From Streptomyces piniterrae (GTDB lineage Bacteria > Actinomycetota > Actinomycetes > Streptomycetales > Streptomycetaceae), in assembly GCF_005048155.1 (NCBI RefSeq), contig NZ_SUMB01000004.1, positions 682,001 to 746,000 of the forward strand: 64,000 bases of DNA, read 5' to 3'. Below, in pieces: positions 24,656-34,841 of the stretch. How positions within the stretch are numbered: the first letter of the stretch is position 1; every line of letters begins with the position of its first letter. A program made the position numbers and the translations under genes. Under the pieces are notes generated by a model. The model searched no databases and had not been told where the DNA came from. It saw nothing but the letters and a program-made list of their open reading frames with translations.

Positions 24656-25801
24656 TCATGGCTGTGTGGGCCTGACCAGGTGGAACACCTCGCGGGCGGC
24701 GTAGCGTTTGAGGCATCGGACGATTCGCGTCGGCTCTTGCCCTCCTTGGTGCGGCGTTCGTAGTAGTCCTGGGTGCGCGGGTCGAAGCGCAGTCGGGTCT
24801 GCACGATCCGGTGCAGGGCGGCGTTGGCCTGCCGGTCGCCGCCGCGGTTGAGGCGACAGTACTGCCGAGTGCCCGAGGAACGCTCGACGGGACTGACCCC
24901 GCACAGCGCGGCCGAAGGACGCCTCACTGCCCAGCCGTTCCGGGTTGTCCCCCACCGTGATCAGCAAAGTGACGGCCGTGACCGGCCCGATCCCCACCAC
25001 TGCGAGCAGCTGCGGGGCGTGGCGTTCCACGAGGCGGGCCAGGCGATCTTCCAAGTCCCGGATCTGCTCGGTGAGCTGCCCGATCCGGCGAGCCAGCACG
25101 CTCAGGGTGATGCGAGTGGCATGCAGCACCGCCTCTTCACCGTCCCCCTCGCTCTGGCTCACATCGGCGAACCGCGCGCAGCTGCGGAAGAGTTCCGCAT
25201 TGTGCAGCCCGGCCAATCCTTCCCGCAGGTCGGGGTCGGCAGTAAGAAGGACGGCCTTCAGTTGCTTAATGGCCTGAGTGCGGGCTTTGACGGCCGATCC
25301 CTTGGCCAGTTTGTACAGCCGGGCGATCTGCACTGGCCCGTCACCTGACTTGGCCCTGGCGCCGGCCTGCCCGCTCAGCACCGCCCGGGCCGCGTTCTCG
25401 GCATCAAGCGGATGCGTCTTGCCGCGCCGACGGCGATCCGTGCGGTCCATCCGATTCACGTCGGACACGTCCACACCCTGGGCCAGCAGATAGCGGGACA
25501 GAGCCGCCCCGAAGCAGCCGGTCCCCTCAACCCCGGCCCGCCTCACCACACCCAGGCCCCTGGCCCCTGGCCCCTGGCCCCTGGCCCCTGGCCCCTGGCC
25601 CCTGGCCCACTGCAACAGATCGCGGTATCCCACCGCGGTGGCCGGGAACTCGCCGGTGGCGAGCACCGCCCCCACCAAGGAGAGCACCGCAGCCACGTGA
25701 GCATCCCGGTGCGTGTCCACTCCCAGCACCACCTCCCCCGTGGGGCGCCGACGGCGCATACGCGGGACAGGCGACGTACTCGACGTACTCATTGAGGACA
25801 T
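24656..25801 (-). pseudogene. IS110-family transposase, frameshifted copy
   Basis: The N-terminal RuvC-like domain is intact (VVLGVDTHRDAHVAAVLSLV, then HPLDAENAARAVLSGQAGAR). The frame breaks near 24920, just before ALCGVSPVERSSGTRQY, which lies in another frame; it breaks again near 24735, before RCLKRYAAREVFHLVRP. The catalytic Ser region is therefore out of frame with the DEDD domain. A run of seven CCCCTGG units (25557-25605) adds 14 residues after LLQWARG relative to the intact copy at 33171. The right-end motif is a variant, AGCATCTATGAC. It is unlikely to be active but might be mobilised by the intact copy. Confidence 0.88.
25557..25605. repeat. Seven tandem copies of a 7-base unit inside a transposase gene
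   Basis: CCCCTGG is repeated seven times without interruption. The intact IS110 copy has only about one unit at the equivalent place; six extra units are 42 bases, so the reading frame is kept and 14 residues rich in Gly, Arg, Gln and Pro are added. Confidence 0.95.
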
Positions 25802-26130
25802 GCTCGTTCCCTCCCGGTCCGATGGCTCATCGCGTTGCCGGCACCGGGTCGCGTCGGACGGTCAGAACTGTGATGACGCCTCATGAATCGGCCGGCTCCT
25901 ATCGAGACACACCCCGCCAGCCCGATACCGACAACGCACCATCCCCGGCCAACGGCCGACACTGTGAGAAAAGGACATCGCGGTCAGAGCTCTCATGAGT
26001 CAGACCCCGGACCCGGGAAAGCGCCCAGCCATCCTCCCGCCCCTCACGACACCTGGACCCCGGTTGTTCAAACCCGACCGTCCGTCGGGACCATTCGACA
26101 GCTGGCGCCCACTGACGACAGCGAATGGAC
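25802..26130 (-). ncRNA. IS110 left end, candidate bridge-RNA region (copy 2)
   Basis: About 330 non-coding bases upstream of the transposase start are conserved with the same region of the copies at 34275 and 32291, while the DNA beyond is unrelated. Shared blocks include GTGATGACGCC, TATCGAGACACACCCCGCC and TCATGAGTCAGACCCCG. In IS110-family elements this left end encodes the bridge RNA that pairs with target and donor DNA (established for IS621). No fold was computed, and the exact RNA limits are unknown. Confidence 0.6.
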
Positions 26131-26320
26131 GGACCAAGGAGATAGTGACGACGCGTGCTGCGACCGACCTGCTCGGTGAACGGGCGATGGCCTGCCTCGA
26201 GGGCCGGCGCGTCCGTCCGAAATGGCTCTGGACAGGGTGCGGCAAGAGCGTCTGCTCGGCCAAAGCAGGGCGCTTCCGGGCTCGCCGAGGGAATTGCGGT
26301 ATGGGGGGTGCCTTTGCGTC

Positions 26321-27214
26321 TCATGCTCTGGTGGGGCGGCAATCGGCCCTGGGCGGTCCGACATCGCGGCCGCGCACCGGACCAAGGTCTGTGAGGGGTT
26401 GGCGGTAGGTGTTCTGCGCTGTGCCGAGGAGGCGGCGCAGGCGGAGGCTGTCGGGGGCGGCGGCGGTGACGAGGGTGGCGGGGCCGGCGAGCGGTGTCAG
26501 CACGGCCTGGCCGTCTTGCGGGGCGTCGCCGAGCAGCTGCACGTCAGGGGTGATTTCTTCGAAGGCCGGGTCGACGGTGAGGAGTTGTCCGGTTGCGCGG
26601 TGGCCGGCGAGGATGGCTGGGCCGTCCCAGCCGGGTTCGCCCGGTCCGTATGCGGCCTGTTGGTCCAGCAGGGTACGTCCGCCGCGTCGGACGGTGAGCC
26701 GGGTAGCCACATGGCCGGACGGTTCGCCGGCGCGTCCGAGGATCTGTTCCTCGCGCAGAACGAGCCGTGCGGTGGAGGCCAGGTCGATGGTCCAGGTCTG
26801 GTGAAGATCGCTGCCTGCCGCGCAGATCAGCGGCTTGGGGAGCCAGTGGAGCTGCGCGTGCTCTCCTACGGTCAGGTGCACGTCGTAGGTGGCGTGTTCG
26901 GAGGTTGGGCCGCGCAGGGCGAGGGTCGCGGCGGCGGAGGTGACGTGGAGCGCCGCGCCCTGTTGAACGGTGGCTTCGATCCGCAGCCGGTCGCCGCCGA
27001 GGGGGGCGCTCATGGCTCCGACGATGCATACTCGGGCCTGGGCCCCGTGTGAGTGGAGGCGGCGCAGTTCGAAGGGGCCGTCGCCGTCGAGGACGGGCAG
27101 GGTGGTGGTGCCGCTCCTGGCGGCGGCCAGGATGCGGGCGGTGGCGCGCATCCCGACGGCAGGCCCGTCAGGGGCCGATGCGGTCTTCGGGTGAGTGCAG
27201 GTGGTCAGGGTCAT
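26321..27214 (-). CDS. ureD: Urease accessory protein UreD
   Basis: A 297-residue protein (also called UreH) that scaffolds apo-urease with UreF and UreG during nickel insertion. Family features are [20 protein letters not shown], then [40 protein letters not shown] and [13 protein letters not shown]. The start ATG overlaps the ureG stop (ATGA at 27211-27214), so the two are translationally coupled. The last 25 residues, [18 protein letters not shown] among them, look untypical and lie next to the IS110 left end. The original C-terminus may have been exchanged. It is the last gene of the urease operon. Confidence 0.9.
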   Translation of the reverse strand: MTLTTCTHPKTASAPDGPAVGMRATARILAAARSGTTTLPVLDGDGPFELRRLHSHGAQARVCIVGAMSAPLGGDRLRIEATVQQGAALHVTSAAATLALRGPTSEHATYDVHLTVGEHAQLHWLPKPLICAAGSDLHQTWTIDLASTARLVLREEQILGRAGEPSGHVATRLTVRRGGRTLLDQQAAYGPGEPGWDGPAILAGHRATGQLLTVDPAFEEITPDVQLLGDAPQDGQAVLTPLAGPATLVTAAAPDSLRLRRLLGTAQNTYRQPLTDLGPVRGRDVGPPRADCRPTRA

Positions 27215-27906
27215 GCGGGGCCCGCGCTCCAGTCGGTGAGGCGTTCGCGGATCCAGTCGGTGACCGGCTTGATGCCGTCGTCGGTGGTGAGGGAGGTGAA
27301 GGCGACGGGGAGGTGGCCGCGCTGGGCCTTGGCGTCGCGGGCCATGGCTTCCAGGTCGGAGCCGACGTAGGGGGCGAGGTCGGTCTTGTTGATCACCAGG
27401 AGGTCGGCGGTGGTGACGCCGGGGCCGCCCTTGCGCGGGATGTCGTCGCCGCCGGCCACGTCGATGACGAAGATCTGGGCGTCGACCAGGCCCTTGGAGA
27501 AAGTCGCGGTGAGATTGTCACCGCCGGACTCCACGAGGACCAGGTCGAGCGGTCCCGCGGTCTCCTCCAGGTCCTCCACGGCCCCCAGGTTGGCGGAGAT
27601 GTCGTCGCGGATGGCGGTGTGCGGGCAAGCGCCGGTCTCCACCGCGGCGATCCGCTCCGCGGGCAACACGGCCTCGCGGAGCAGGAATTCGGCGTCCTCG
27701 CGGGTGTAGATGTCATTGGTGACGACGGCGATGGACAGCTCGTCGCGCAGTGCGCGGCACAGGGCGGCGACGGTGGCGGTCTTGCCGGTGCCGACCGGGC
27801 CGCCCAGGCCGATGCGCAGGGCACGCCGGCGCCCGTCGCGTCGTACGGGATCGGCGGCGCTGTAGGTGCGGCGCTCGGGGAACGCCTCGTCGTGGTCGCG
27901 GTGCAT
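27211..27906 (-). CDS. ureG: Urease accessory GTPase UreG
   Basis: A 231-residue SIMIBI-class GTPase that drives nickel delivery to urease. Its motifs are the P-loop [17 protein letters not shown] (about residues 33-49), [14 protein letters not shown], the metal-binding CPH motif in [34 protein letters not shown] and the base-recognition NKTD in [14 protein letters not shown]. Length is normal. The start ATG at 27906 follows ureF after a 65-base spacer; the longer open frame on the same strand runs through ureF and is not used. The short N-terminus has only two His, so it is not a nickel-storage variant. Confidence 0.96.
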   Translation of the reverse strand: MHRDHDEAFPERRTYSAADPVRRDGRRRALRIGLGGPVGTGKTATVAALCRALRDELSIAVVTNDIYTREDAEFLLREAVLPAERIAAVETGACPHTAIRDDISANLGAVEDLEETAGPLDLVLVESGGDNLTATFSKGLVDAQIFVIDVAGGDDIPRKGGPGVTTADLLVINKTDLAPYVGSDLEAMARDAKAQRGHLPVAFTSLTTDDGIKPVTDWIRERLTDWSAGPA

Positions 27907-27971
27907 GCGGGCTCCGGTTCTGCCTGGTGTGCGCGGCGTTCTTGGGTGTGGGGCTCTTGGGTTCTTGGTGG

Positions 27972-28646
27972 TCAGGAGGCGAAGAGGCGTACCGGCCAAG
28001 TGGCGTGCTGCTGGGCGGTGATGTCGAGCAGAGGTGCGGAGGCGGCGGGCAGCGCGTCGAACCCTTCGTCGGAGATACGAGCGGCGGTTGCGGCCGCCGC
28101 GGTGGCGGTCTGGTCGAGGTCGGGGGCGAGGCGGGCGAGGACCGCGGTGGCGTCGAAGGGGTCCAGACTCAGCAGCCGGACTGCCGCCGTGGCCGGACCG
28201 CTGACGGCTTCGTATGCAGCCGCGTACCCGGCATCCAGCGGTGTCAGCCCGGCTGACCGTGCGGCCAGCCCCAGCACCACCGGCTGGTGCGCGCCCTGTG
28301 GCCGGGCCGCGGCCAGTGCGTCCAGCTCGGCCGAGGGCCACGTCGCGCGGGCGGCCCGCATCATCTGCCGTCCCAGCTTGCGGGCGGTGATCCGTAGCGC
28401 CAGGACGGGTGTGCGGGCGTCGGCGGCCTCGTCGACCGCCACCGGATCACGGCCCGCGGCGGTCGCGGCGGCGAGCGCCGCCGCGACCAGGCCCGCGGTG
28501 TGCAGTCGCCCCCGGCAGAAGTCCTCCAGCGAGTGCGCGTCCTTGATACGGCCCGCTGCCACGGCGGGTTCGGCCCCGCCGGAGTGCGCGTGTCCTCCGG
28601 CGGGGAACCGGCCATCGGCCAGGACGAGCAGTGCGGCACGACTCAT
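27972..28646 (-). CDS. ureF: Urease accessory protein UreF
   Basis: A 224-residue helical protein that acts as the GTPase-gating partner of UreG in the activation complex. Recognisable pieces are [20 protein letters not shown] at the start (family pattern LLxLADsrfPxGgfahS), [38 protein letters not shown] and [20 protein letters not shown]. Start and length are typical for actinobacterial UreF. It lies 76 bases after ureC and 65 bases before ureG, in the usual C-F-G-D order. Confidence 0.92.
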   Translation of the reverse strand: MSRAALLVLADGRFPAGGHAHSGGAEPAVAAGRIKDAHSLEDFCRGRLHTAGLVAAALAAATAAGRDPVAVDEAADARTPVLALRITARKLGRQMMRAARATWPSAELDALAAARPQGAHQPVVLGLAARSAGLTPLDAGYAAAYEAVSGPATAAVRLLSLDPFDATAVLARLAPDLDQTATAAAATAARISDEGFDALPAASAPLLDITAQQHATWPVRLFAS

Positions 28647-28722
28647 CTTTCGCAGTTCACCTTCCGTCGCCCGGCTCCATGGCGCGGGTCTGTGTGCCGT
28701 TGCACCGCCTGCTCGTCAAGGC

Positions 28723-30657
28723 TCAGAAGAGGAAGTACCTCTGGGCCATGGGGAGTTCGCTCGGATACTTCCGCTCGACGACCTGGCCCGCGACGGATGT
28801 CGTCACGTCCTCCACCTTGTGGCCCCCGGCGATCACCTCGTAGGTGTCGGCGTCGATCTCGACGTCGGGGGTGGCGCTGTTCTCCTTCATGTCCGCCTTA
28901 CGGACGCCGCGCGTGCTGGTGATGGCCTTGAACTGCTTGCCCAGCTTGAGCCGTTCGGCCAACCCACTGTCGATGGCCCGTTGGGTGACGAAGTTGAACG
29001 ACGTGGAGCGAGGCGCGAGGCCGGTGGCGCCCCAGACGGCGCGGGGCAGGACCGGCTGCGGGGTGGGGATGGAGGCGTTGGCGTCGCCCACCTGCGCGTA
29101 CGCGATCTGTCCGCCCTTGATGACCTGGTGCGGCTTGACGCCGAAGAACTTCGGCTCCCACAGCACCAGGTCGGCCAGCTTGTCGGGCTCCACGGACCCG
29201 ACCACGGCATCGATGCCCTGGGCGATCGCCGGGTTGATCGTGTACTTCGCGACGTACCTGCGGGCGCGCCTGTTGTCGGCCCCCTTGTCCCCTGTCGGCC
29301 GTTCCTCCTTCGGCAGCCTGTCCTCCTCCAGGAAGCCCCGGCGGACCTTCATGACGTGCGCGGTCTGCCAGGTACGCGTGATCATTTCGCCGATGCGGCC
29401 CATGGCCTGGGCGTCGGAGGACATGATCGAGATGGCGCCGAGGTCGTGCAGGATGTCCTCGGCGGCCATCGTGGAGGGGCGGATCCGGGAGTCCGCGAAG
29501 GCCAGGTCCTCCTCGATCTTGGGGTTGAGGTGATGGCAGACCATCACCATGTCGAAGTGCTCCTTGACCGTGTTGATGGTCAGCGGCCGGGTGGGGTTGG
29601 TGGAGGCGGGCAGGACATTCGGCTCCTTCACCATCTTGATCATGTCGGGGGCGTGGCCGCCGCCGGCACCCTCGACGTGGAAGACGTGGATGGAGCGAAC
29701 GGGGCGCCCATCGCATCCGTCGCTGCCGTCGATCGCCGCGACGGTGTCGTCGACGAAACCCGCCTCGTTCAACGAGTCGGCGTGCAGCGCGAGTTGGACA
29801 CCGGTCTGTTCGCAGACCTCCAGGCACTTCTTGATGACGGCCGGGGTGGCACCCCAGTCCTCGTGGATCTTGAAGCCGATGATGCCCGCGTCCACCTGGT
29901 TGAACATGGAGTCCTCGGACATGGTGGCGCCCTTGCCGAGCAGTCCGACGTTGACCGGGAAGGCGTCCAGCGCCTCGAAGGTGCGGGCGATGTGCCAGGA
30001 GCCGGGCGTGACGGCGGTGGCGGTACTGCCCTCCGCCGGGCCGGTACCGCCGCCGATGAGCGTGGTGACACCCGCGGCCAGCGCCTCACCGACCTGCTCG
30101 GGGCAGATGAAGTGAACGTGGGTGTCGACCCCGCCGGCGGTCAGGATCTTCCCGTTGCCCGCGATCACCTCCGTCTCGGGGCCGATGACGAAATCCGCGG
30201 GCGCCGGGCCGACGTCGTTGTGCTGACCGGCCCCGTCATGGAGACGGTCCATGGTCTCGTCGTTGTATGCCTTGCCGAGCGCGGCGATGTGGCCGTCGCG
30301 GATGGCCACATCGGCCTTGACGATGCCCCAGTGGTCCAGGATGACGGCGCCGGTGATGACGGTGTCCGGGGGCTCGACGACGTCGGCGTCGGAGTCACCG
30401 GACTCGTCGTCTCCGCGTGGATCGCGTGGCGCGATGGACTGCCCCATCGACTCGCGGATCACCTTGCCGCCACCGAAGACCATCTCGTTCCCGCTGCGCC
30501 CGGGACCGCCGGCCCAGTCGTCCTCGATCTCGATCCGCAGCTCCGTGTCGGCGAGACGGATGCGGTCGCGGATCGTCGGACCGAACCGGTCCGCGTACTG
30601 GGCGCGGGTCAAGGGGTCGGACGGCTTGGGGGGCTCAGGACAGCAGCGCTCAGTCAT
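28723..30657 (-). CDS. ureC: Urease alpha subunit UreC, enlarged actinobacterial form
   Basis: The catalytic subunit hydrolysing urea to ammonia and carbamate at a dinickel centre. Key parts: [14 protein letters not shown] (two nickel His), [14 protein letters not shown] (carbamylated Lys), [12 protein letters not shown], the mobile flap [17 protein letters not shown] with the active-site Cys, and [12 protein letters not shown] (nickel Asp). With the ATG at 30657 it has 644 residues, about 70 more than the common form. The excess lies in an acidic insert after MGQSIAP ([17 protein letters not shown]), a longer loop near [12 protein letters not shown], and [11 protein letters not shown]. All catalytic residues are present. 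The start overlaps the ureAB stop by 8 bases. Confidence 0.95.
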   Translation of the reverse strand: MTERCCPEPPKPSDPLTRAQYADRFGPTIRDRIRLADTELRIEIEDDWAGGPGRSGNEMVFGGGKVIRESMGQSIAPRDPRGDDESGDSDADVVEPPDTVITGAVILDHWGIVKADVAIRDGHIAALGKAYNDETMDRLHDGAGQHNDVGPAPADFVIGPETEVIAGNGKILTAGGVDTHVHFICPEQVGEALAAGVTTLIGGGTGPAEGSTATAVTPGSWHIARTFEALDAFPVNVGLLGKGATMSEDSMFNQVDAGIIGFKIHEDWGATPAVIKKCLEVCEQTGVQLALHADSLNEAGFVDDTVAAIDGSDGCDGRPVRSIHVFHVEGAGGGHAPDMIKMVKEPNVLPASTNPTRPLTINTVKEHFDMVMVCHHLNPKIEEDLAFADSRIRPSTMAAEDILHDLGAISIMSSDAQAMGRIGEMITRTWQTAHVMKVRRGFLEEDRLPKEERPTGDKGADNRRARRYVAKYTINPAIAQGIDAVVGSVEPDKLADLVLWEPKFFGVKPHQVIKGGQIAYAQVGDANASIPTPQPVLPRAVWGATGLAPRSTSFNFVTQRAIDSGLAERLKLGKQFKAITSTRGVRKADMKENSATPDVEIDADTYEVIAGGHKVEDVTTSVAGQVVERKYPSELPMAQRYFLF

Positions 30658-31342
30658 CGAGCTCACCCCCGACCTCATCGGATGAATCCTGGACGCTGAT
30701 GAGGGGGCCGCCGACCTGGCCGCGCAGGCCGTGCACCACACGCTTGCCCTCGATGGGGACGAGCTCGACGTCCTCGGGCGCGTTGGGCTCGAAGCGTACG
30801 GAGCTGCCGGCCGGGACGTGGAGGCGCTTGCCCCAGGCGGCGTCACGGTCGAAGTCCAGGCCGGGGTTGGCTTCGTGGAAGTGGTAGTGGGAGCCGACCT
30901 GGATGGGACGGTCGCACGGGTTGGTCACGGTCAGGGGAGTGACCTCGCGGCTCTCGTTGAAGCGCACGAACTCGTCGTCCGGCTGCGTGGAGAAATCCAC
31001 CTTGCCCGGGGAGACCAGCGGCTTGTCGTCCTCGCCCGCTTCGGGGAAGGGATCGTGGATGGTGACCAGCTTCGTGCCGTCGGGGAACGTGGCCTCCACC
31101 TGCACGTTCTTGATCATCTCCGGGACACCCTCCATGACCTCCTCCCGAGTCAGCAGCTTCTTCCCGGACGACATGAGCTCGGCGACCGTTCTCCCCTCGC
31201 GCGCACCTTCAAGGACGTGGACGGTTAACAGCGCAACTACCTCGGGGTAGTTGAGCCGAATCCCTCGGGCCCGGCGCTTCTCGGCGACATCCGCCGCCAC
31301 ATGAATCATCAGGCGCTCTTGTTCGTGTGGAGTCAGGTGCAT
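30650..31342 (-). CDS. ureAB: Fused urease gamma/beta subunit UreAB
   Basis: One 230-residue chain joins the two small urease subunits. Residues 1 to about 100 are gamma ([20 protein letters not shown], then [20 protein letters not shown] and [20 protein letters not shown]). Residues from about 120 are beta ([20 protein letters not shown], then [20 protein letters not shown] and [10 protein letters not shown]). A linker rich in Asp, Glu and Pro joins them. Fusion of A and B is known in several actinobacteria and in Helicobacter UreA. The ATG at 31342 is chosen at the conserved gamma start. It is the first gene of the operon ureAB-C-F-G-D; no ureE is present. Confidence 0.95.
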   Translation of the reverse strand: MHLTPHEQERLMIHVAADVAEKRRARGIRLNYPEVVALLTVHVLEGAREGRTVAELMSSGKKLLTREEVMEGVPEMIKNVQVEATFPDGTKLVTIHDPFPEAGEDDKPLVSPGKVDFSTQPDDEFVRFNESREVTPLTVTNPCDRPIQVGSHYHFHEANPGLDFDRDAAWGKRLHVPAGSSVRFEPNAPEDVELVPIEGKRVVHGLRGQVGGPLISVQDSSDEVGGELDD

Positions 31343-31864
31343 GGCCCTACCCTGCGTTCGCCCTGTCCAGGGCTCATGCTCTGGACATCGGAGCCGGGAC
31401 CGGCCATGACCGTCGACAGCCCGGGGCGGGGCCTCCACGGCCTCACTCCCACGCCGCGCGGCGCAGCACAGCTTCCTTGGCCATCCGGCCCCGACCCTCG
31501 TGACGACGAACATGGGCACGCGGACAGAGCCGAAAACGCCCCGCAGCCACACCACGCCCGTATGAGTGAGCCGTAAGGATTCTTCCGAGAAAGGCGAGGG
31601 AATCAGCTGTATGGCTCGGCCGACTGCCCACTCAGTAGGGATGCCCTCCGACAGACCTGCCTCGTTGAACACCGCCTGCCCCTGCCGCCCTCGCTCCCGG
31701 CTAGCCGTCGGCCCCTCTCACGACTGCGGCTTGAAGATCCACAGGATTCCGCTGCAGTCCGGCTGCCCGTCCATCGACAATCGCCCGGACAACAGCTCAA
31801 CGGCACCGGTGAGCTCTACCCGCTTATTGGGACGGCCGCTGAGTGTGTGCTCGGTTGACGAGTA
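31343..31864. other. Urease upstream region, no gene seen
   Basis: About 520 bases without a supported gene. The urease promoter must lie in the part nearest 31342, but I see no convincing -10/-35 pair. The minus-strand frame running into ureAB from 31672 encodes a protein-like stretch ([20 protein letters not shown]) that may be a remnant; the family is not recognised. Confidence 0.4.
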
Positions 31865-32290
31865 ACGCGTGCCGCCCCCGCTTTGGCCTGGGCGCGGGCT
31901 CTGCCGCTCAGCACCGCCCGGGCCGCGTTCTGCGCATCGACCGGGTCCGACTTACCGCGCTGGCGGCGGTCGGTCCGGTCGGGCCGGTTCACGTCGGAAC
32001 CTCCAGGCCCTGGGCCAGGAGCTAGCGGGACAGGGCCGCCCCGATGGAACCGGTCCCCTCCACTCCGGCCCGCCGCACGGTGCCCAGTCCCCTGGCCCAT
32101 GTCAGCTGGCCCATGTCAGCAGTTCGCGGTATCCAGTCGTGGTGGTCGGGAACTCCTCGGTGTCGATCACTGCTCCCACCGGGGAGATCACAGCAGTCAC
32201 GTGCACGTCCCGGTGCGTGTCCACACCAAGGACCAACTCGCCCTTCGGCCGGCGTCGGCGAGCACGCGAAGCAGGGAGCGTACTGGTCAT
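31865..32290 (-). pseudogene. IS110-family transposase, N-terminal remnant
   Basis: Minus-strand sequence matches the RuvC-like domain of the intact copy: GELVLGVDTHRDVHVTAVIS, then after a frameshift near 32100 GTGSIGAALSR, VNRPDRTDRRQRGKSDPVDA and QNAARAVLSGRARAQAKAG. Homology ends near 31865; the whole C-terminal Ser domain is missing. Its left end is retained upstream. Confidence 0.85.
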
Positions 32291-32520
32291 GCTTGTTCAC
32301 CTCCCGATCCGATGCCACATCGTGTAGCCGGCACCGGACGGAGCGGGCGGTCAGAACTGTGATGACGCCGTTCGACAGGCCCCTATCGAGACACACTCAC
32401 CCGGCCCGGTACCCCTAACGCACCGTCCCTGGCCGGCGATCGACACAGCGTGAGCAAGACACCCCGGTCAGATTTCTCAAGAGTCAAACCCCGACTCAAG
32501 ACGCACCCACCATTTCTTCC
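32291..32520 (-). ncRNA. IS110 left end, candidate bridge-RNA region (copy 3)
   Basis: About 230 bases conserved with the left ends of copies 2 and 4: GTCAGAACTGTGATGACGCC, then GGCCCCTATCGAGACACA and GAGTCAAACCCCG. It belongs to a truncated element, so its RNA, if made, could only act with another copy's transposase. Confidence 0.5.
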
Positions 32521-33095
32521 CACACCCACGGCCCGCACTCAGGATCTCAGGGCATGGTCAATTCCCGCTCGCAGAAAGCCCTGAATCTGGCTTCGATCGA
32601 CTACAACAGCTCGCTGAGGTCAATATCGCGTTCAGCCTTGGGGATTCACCAACGCCGCCAGCGAATGAACACAACGGCCTGTCAGGGATGTGTTCCGCCG
32701 GTGCTTCCGCACTCCCCCGTCGTGGCGCTGACTTACGTGGCCAGCGGTCGCCGCCGCATTCCAAAACGACGGTCGACGGGCCAGATGCACCCTGGAGAAC
32801 GTCCGGGCAACCAGGGACGGCGACCGACGGTGAAGACCGTGGGCCAGCCGCGACAGTGAGGTCTAGCGGCTCGTATCAGTCAACGGCGTCGACGGTTATC
32901 TCCCCGACGGCCAGAACCATGCCGCGGAGCACCACTTCATGGCGTCGGGTACATCCGCTCTTGCGAAGCCCACGACCTTCGCCTGCCTCGCTCCCCCACC
33001 GCAACTGCTGCCCTCCCTGCGCCGTCGCGAGCGGGAAGCCGAAGCGCAGCAAGACCGCGTCGAACACCACGCACCCGGGCCCACCCCCGAACACA
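32521..33095. other. Gap without a recognised gene
   Basis: About 575 bases. Positions 33042-33095 repeat the flank seen at 24529-24581 (shared GCGTCGAACACCACGCACC). Nothing else is identifiable on either strand. Confidence 0.4.
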
Positions 33096-33130
33096 GAAAC
33101 CCCCGCCGCAGCCAGGCGACGGGGGTTCTT
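33096..33130. terminator. Hairpin at the right end of the intact IS110 copy
   Basis: AGAAACCCCCGCCGC pairs imperfectly with GGCGACGGGGGTTCTT. The IS110 right end (GCCCCTATGAC at 33155-33165) follows 24 bases later, as at the hairpin of 24582-24616. Confidence 0.7.
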
Positions 33131-33170
33131 CACCTCTCACTTGCTATCACAACAGCCCCTATGACCGGGA

Positions 33171-34274
33171 TCACGCCTGTATGGGTCTGACCAGGTGGAA
33201 CACCTCGCGGGCAGCGTAGCGTTTGAGGCATCGGACGATTTCGCGGCGAGTCTTGCCCTCCTTGATGCGACGTTCGTAGTACTCCTGAGTCCGCGGGTCG
33301 CAACGCAGGCGGGTCTGCACGATCCGGTGCAGGGCGGCGTTGGCCTGACGGTCGCCGCCGCGGTTGAGGCGACGGTACTGTCGCACCCCCGATGAGCGCT
33401 CGACGGGGCTGACCCCGCACAGCGCGGCAAACGATGCCTCGCTACCCAGCCGCTCCGGGTTGTCCCCCATCGTGATCAACAGAGTCACGGCCGTAACCGG
33501 GCCGATACCCACCACATCCAGCAGCTGCGGGGCGTGGCGTTCCGCGAGCCGGGTCAAGCGGCGCTCCACGTCCTGGATCTGCTCGGTGAGCTGCTCGATC
33601 CGGTGGGCCAGCAGGCACAGGGTGGCGCGGGTGGCCTGCAGCACCGTCTCCTCCTCGCCCTCGTCGTCCTTGCTGTCGTCGGCGAACCGCGCACAGGTAC
33701 GCAAGAGGTCCGGGGTGTTCAGCTGGGCCAACTCCTCGCGCAGGTCCGGGTCGGCGGTAAAGACAACGGCCTTGACCTGGTTGATCGCCTGGGTACGGGC
33801 TTTGACCGCCGACCCTTTGGCGAGCTTGTACATCCGGGCGATCTGTACGGGTCCGTCGCCCGTTTTGGCCCGGGCGCGGGCCCGCCCGCTCAGCACCGCC
33901 CTGGCGGCGTTCTGGGCATCGAGGGGATCCGACTTGCCACGTAAACGTCGGTCGGTCCGGTCGGGCCGGTTCACCTCGAACACTTCCACGCCCTCGGACA
34001 GCAGGTAGCGGGACAGGGCCGCCCCGAAGGAGCCGGTCCCCTCCACCCCAGCCCGCCGCACCGTGCCCAAGCCGCCGGCCCACCCGAGTAGTCCGTGGTA
34101 TCCGGCCGCGGTGGCCGGGAACTCTTCGGTGCCCAACACTGCCCCGAGCGGGGAGAGGACGGCAGCCACATGAGTGTCCCGGTGCGTGTCCACCCCGAGA
34201 ACCACCTCTCCCGTGGGCCGACGTCGGCGGGCACGCGGGGCAGGGGACGTACTGGACGTGGTTCGTCTGGGCAT
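33171..34274 (-). CDS. IS110-family transposase (intact copy)
   Basis: A 367-residue recombinase. The N-terminal RuvC-like DEDD domain begins EVVLGVDTHRDTHVAAVLSP and includes AGVEGTGSFGAALSRYLLSE and KSDPLDAQNAARAVLSGRAR. A coiled-coil middle follows (LLAHRIEQLTEQIQDVERRL). The C-terminal Transposase_20 domain has VVGIGPVTAVTLLITMGDNP, the catalytic-Ser segment ALCGVSPVERSSG and the conserved end EIVRCLKRYAAREVFHLVRP. All parts are in one frame, so this is the likely source of transposition for the five defective copies in the window. I chose the ATG at 34274 (GGAAGG upstream, aligned with the copy at 25801); an ATG at 34304 is a weaker option. IS110 enzymes use a bridge RNA from the left end. 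Confidence 0.93.
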   Translation of the reverse strand: MPRRTTSSTSPAPRARRRRPTGEVVLGVDTHRDTHVAAVLSPLGAVLGTEEFPATAAGYHGLLGWAGGLGTVRRAGVEGTGSFGAALSRYLLSEGVEVFEVNRPDRTDRRLRGKSDPLDAQNAARAVLSGRARARAKTGDGPVQIARMYKLAKGSAVKARTQAINQVKAVVFTADPDLREELAQLNTPDLLRTCARFADDSKDDEGEEETVLQATRATLCLLAHRIEQLTEQIQDVERRLTRLAERHAPQLLDVVGIGPVTAVTLLITMGDNPERLGSEASFAALCGVSPVERSSGVRQYRRLNRGGDRQANAALHRIVQTRLRCDPRTQEYYERRIKEGKTRREIVRCLKRYAAREVFHLVRPIQA

Positions 34275-34600
34275 GCCCGTTCGCCTTCCGGTCCGATGGC
34301 ACATCGCGTTGCCGGCACCGGGCCGCGTCGGGCGGTCAGAATTGTGATGACGCCTGATTGATCGGCAAGCCCCTATCGAGACACACCCCGCCAGCCCGGT
34401 ACCGACAACGCACCATCCCCGACCAAGGGCCGACGCTGTGTGAGAAAGACACCACGGTCAAACGTCTCATGAGTCAGACCCCGAGACCCGGGACAGCACC
34501 CACCAAGTCTCCCGCCCAACACGACGCATCAATAGCTGTGGTGGAACCTGACCGCCGACGGCGACCATTCGCCAACTGGCGCCCGCTGGTGACAAGGAGC
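34275..34600 (-). ncRNA. IS110 left end, candidate bridge-RNA region of the intact copy
   Basis: About 325 bases upstream of the intact transposase, conserved with 25802-26130 almost throughout. It ends near GACCATTCGCCAACTGGCGC, which the other copy matches as GACCATTCGACAGCTGGCGC. It contains GCCCCTATCGAGACAC (34369-34384), whose first eight bases equal the start of the right-end motif GCCCCTATGAC and could be the donor-guide segment or a terminal repeat. No structure was calculated. Confidence 0.6.
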
Positions 34601-34841
34601 GCACGCATTGGGAAGAAGTTGGCGGCCTTCCGGGTCCGGCTCAATGCCGGCACGCACAGCCCCATACTCGGGATCGGCGCATCTGTAACAAAACCTCTCG
34701 GCCTGCTCTCACGGCACCTCCTCGGCCGGTGAGGCGACCGCGACGCCCACGCCGCCCGATGAGGCATGGGAAGGGTTGACCATCGCGTTCAGGTTCGGCA
34801 GCGCAGACGCCGACCTCACAACAATGCCCCTGTGACGGGGT

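Noticed and set aside
25557..25605. Possible CRISPR-like array from regular repeats
   Set aside because: The units are 7 bases, directly adjacent and without spacers, inside a transposase gene.
27049..30699. Plus-strand open frame of 1216 codons across the urease operon
   Set aside because: It spans four well-identified genes on the other strand; a GC-rich antisense artefact.
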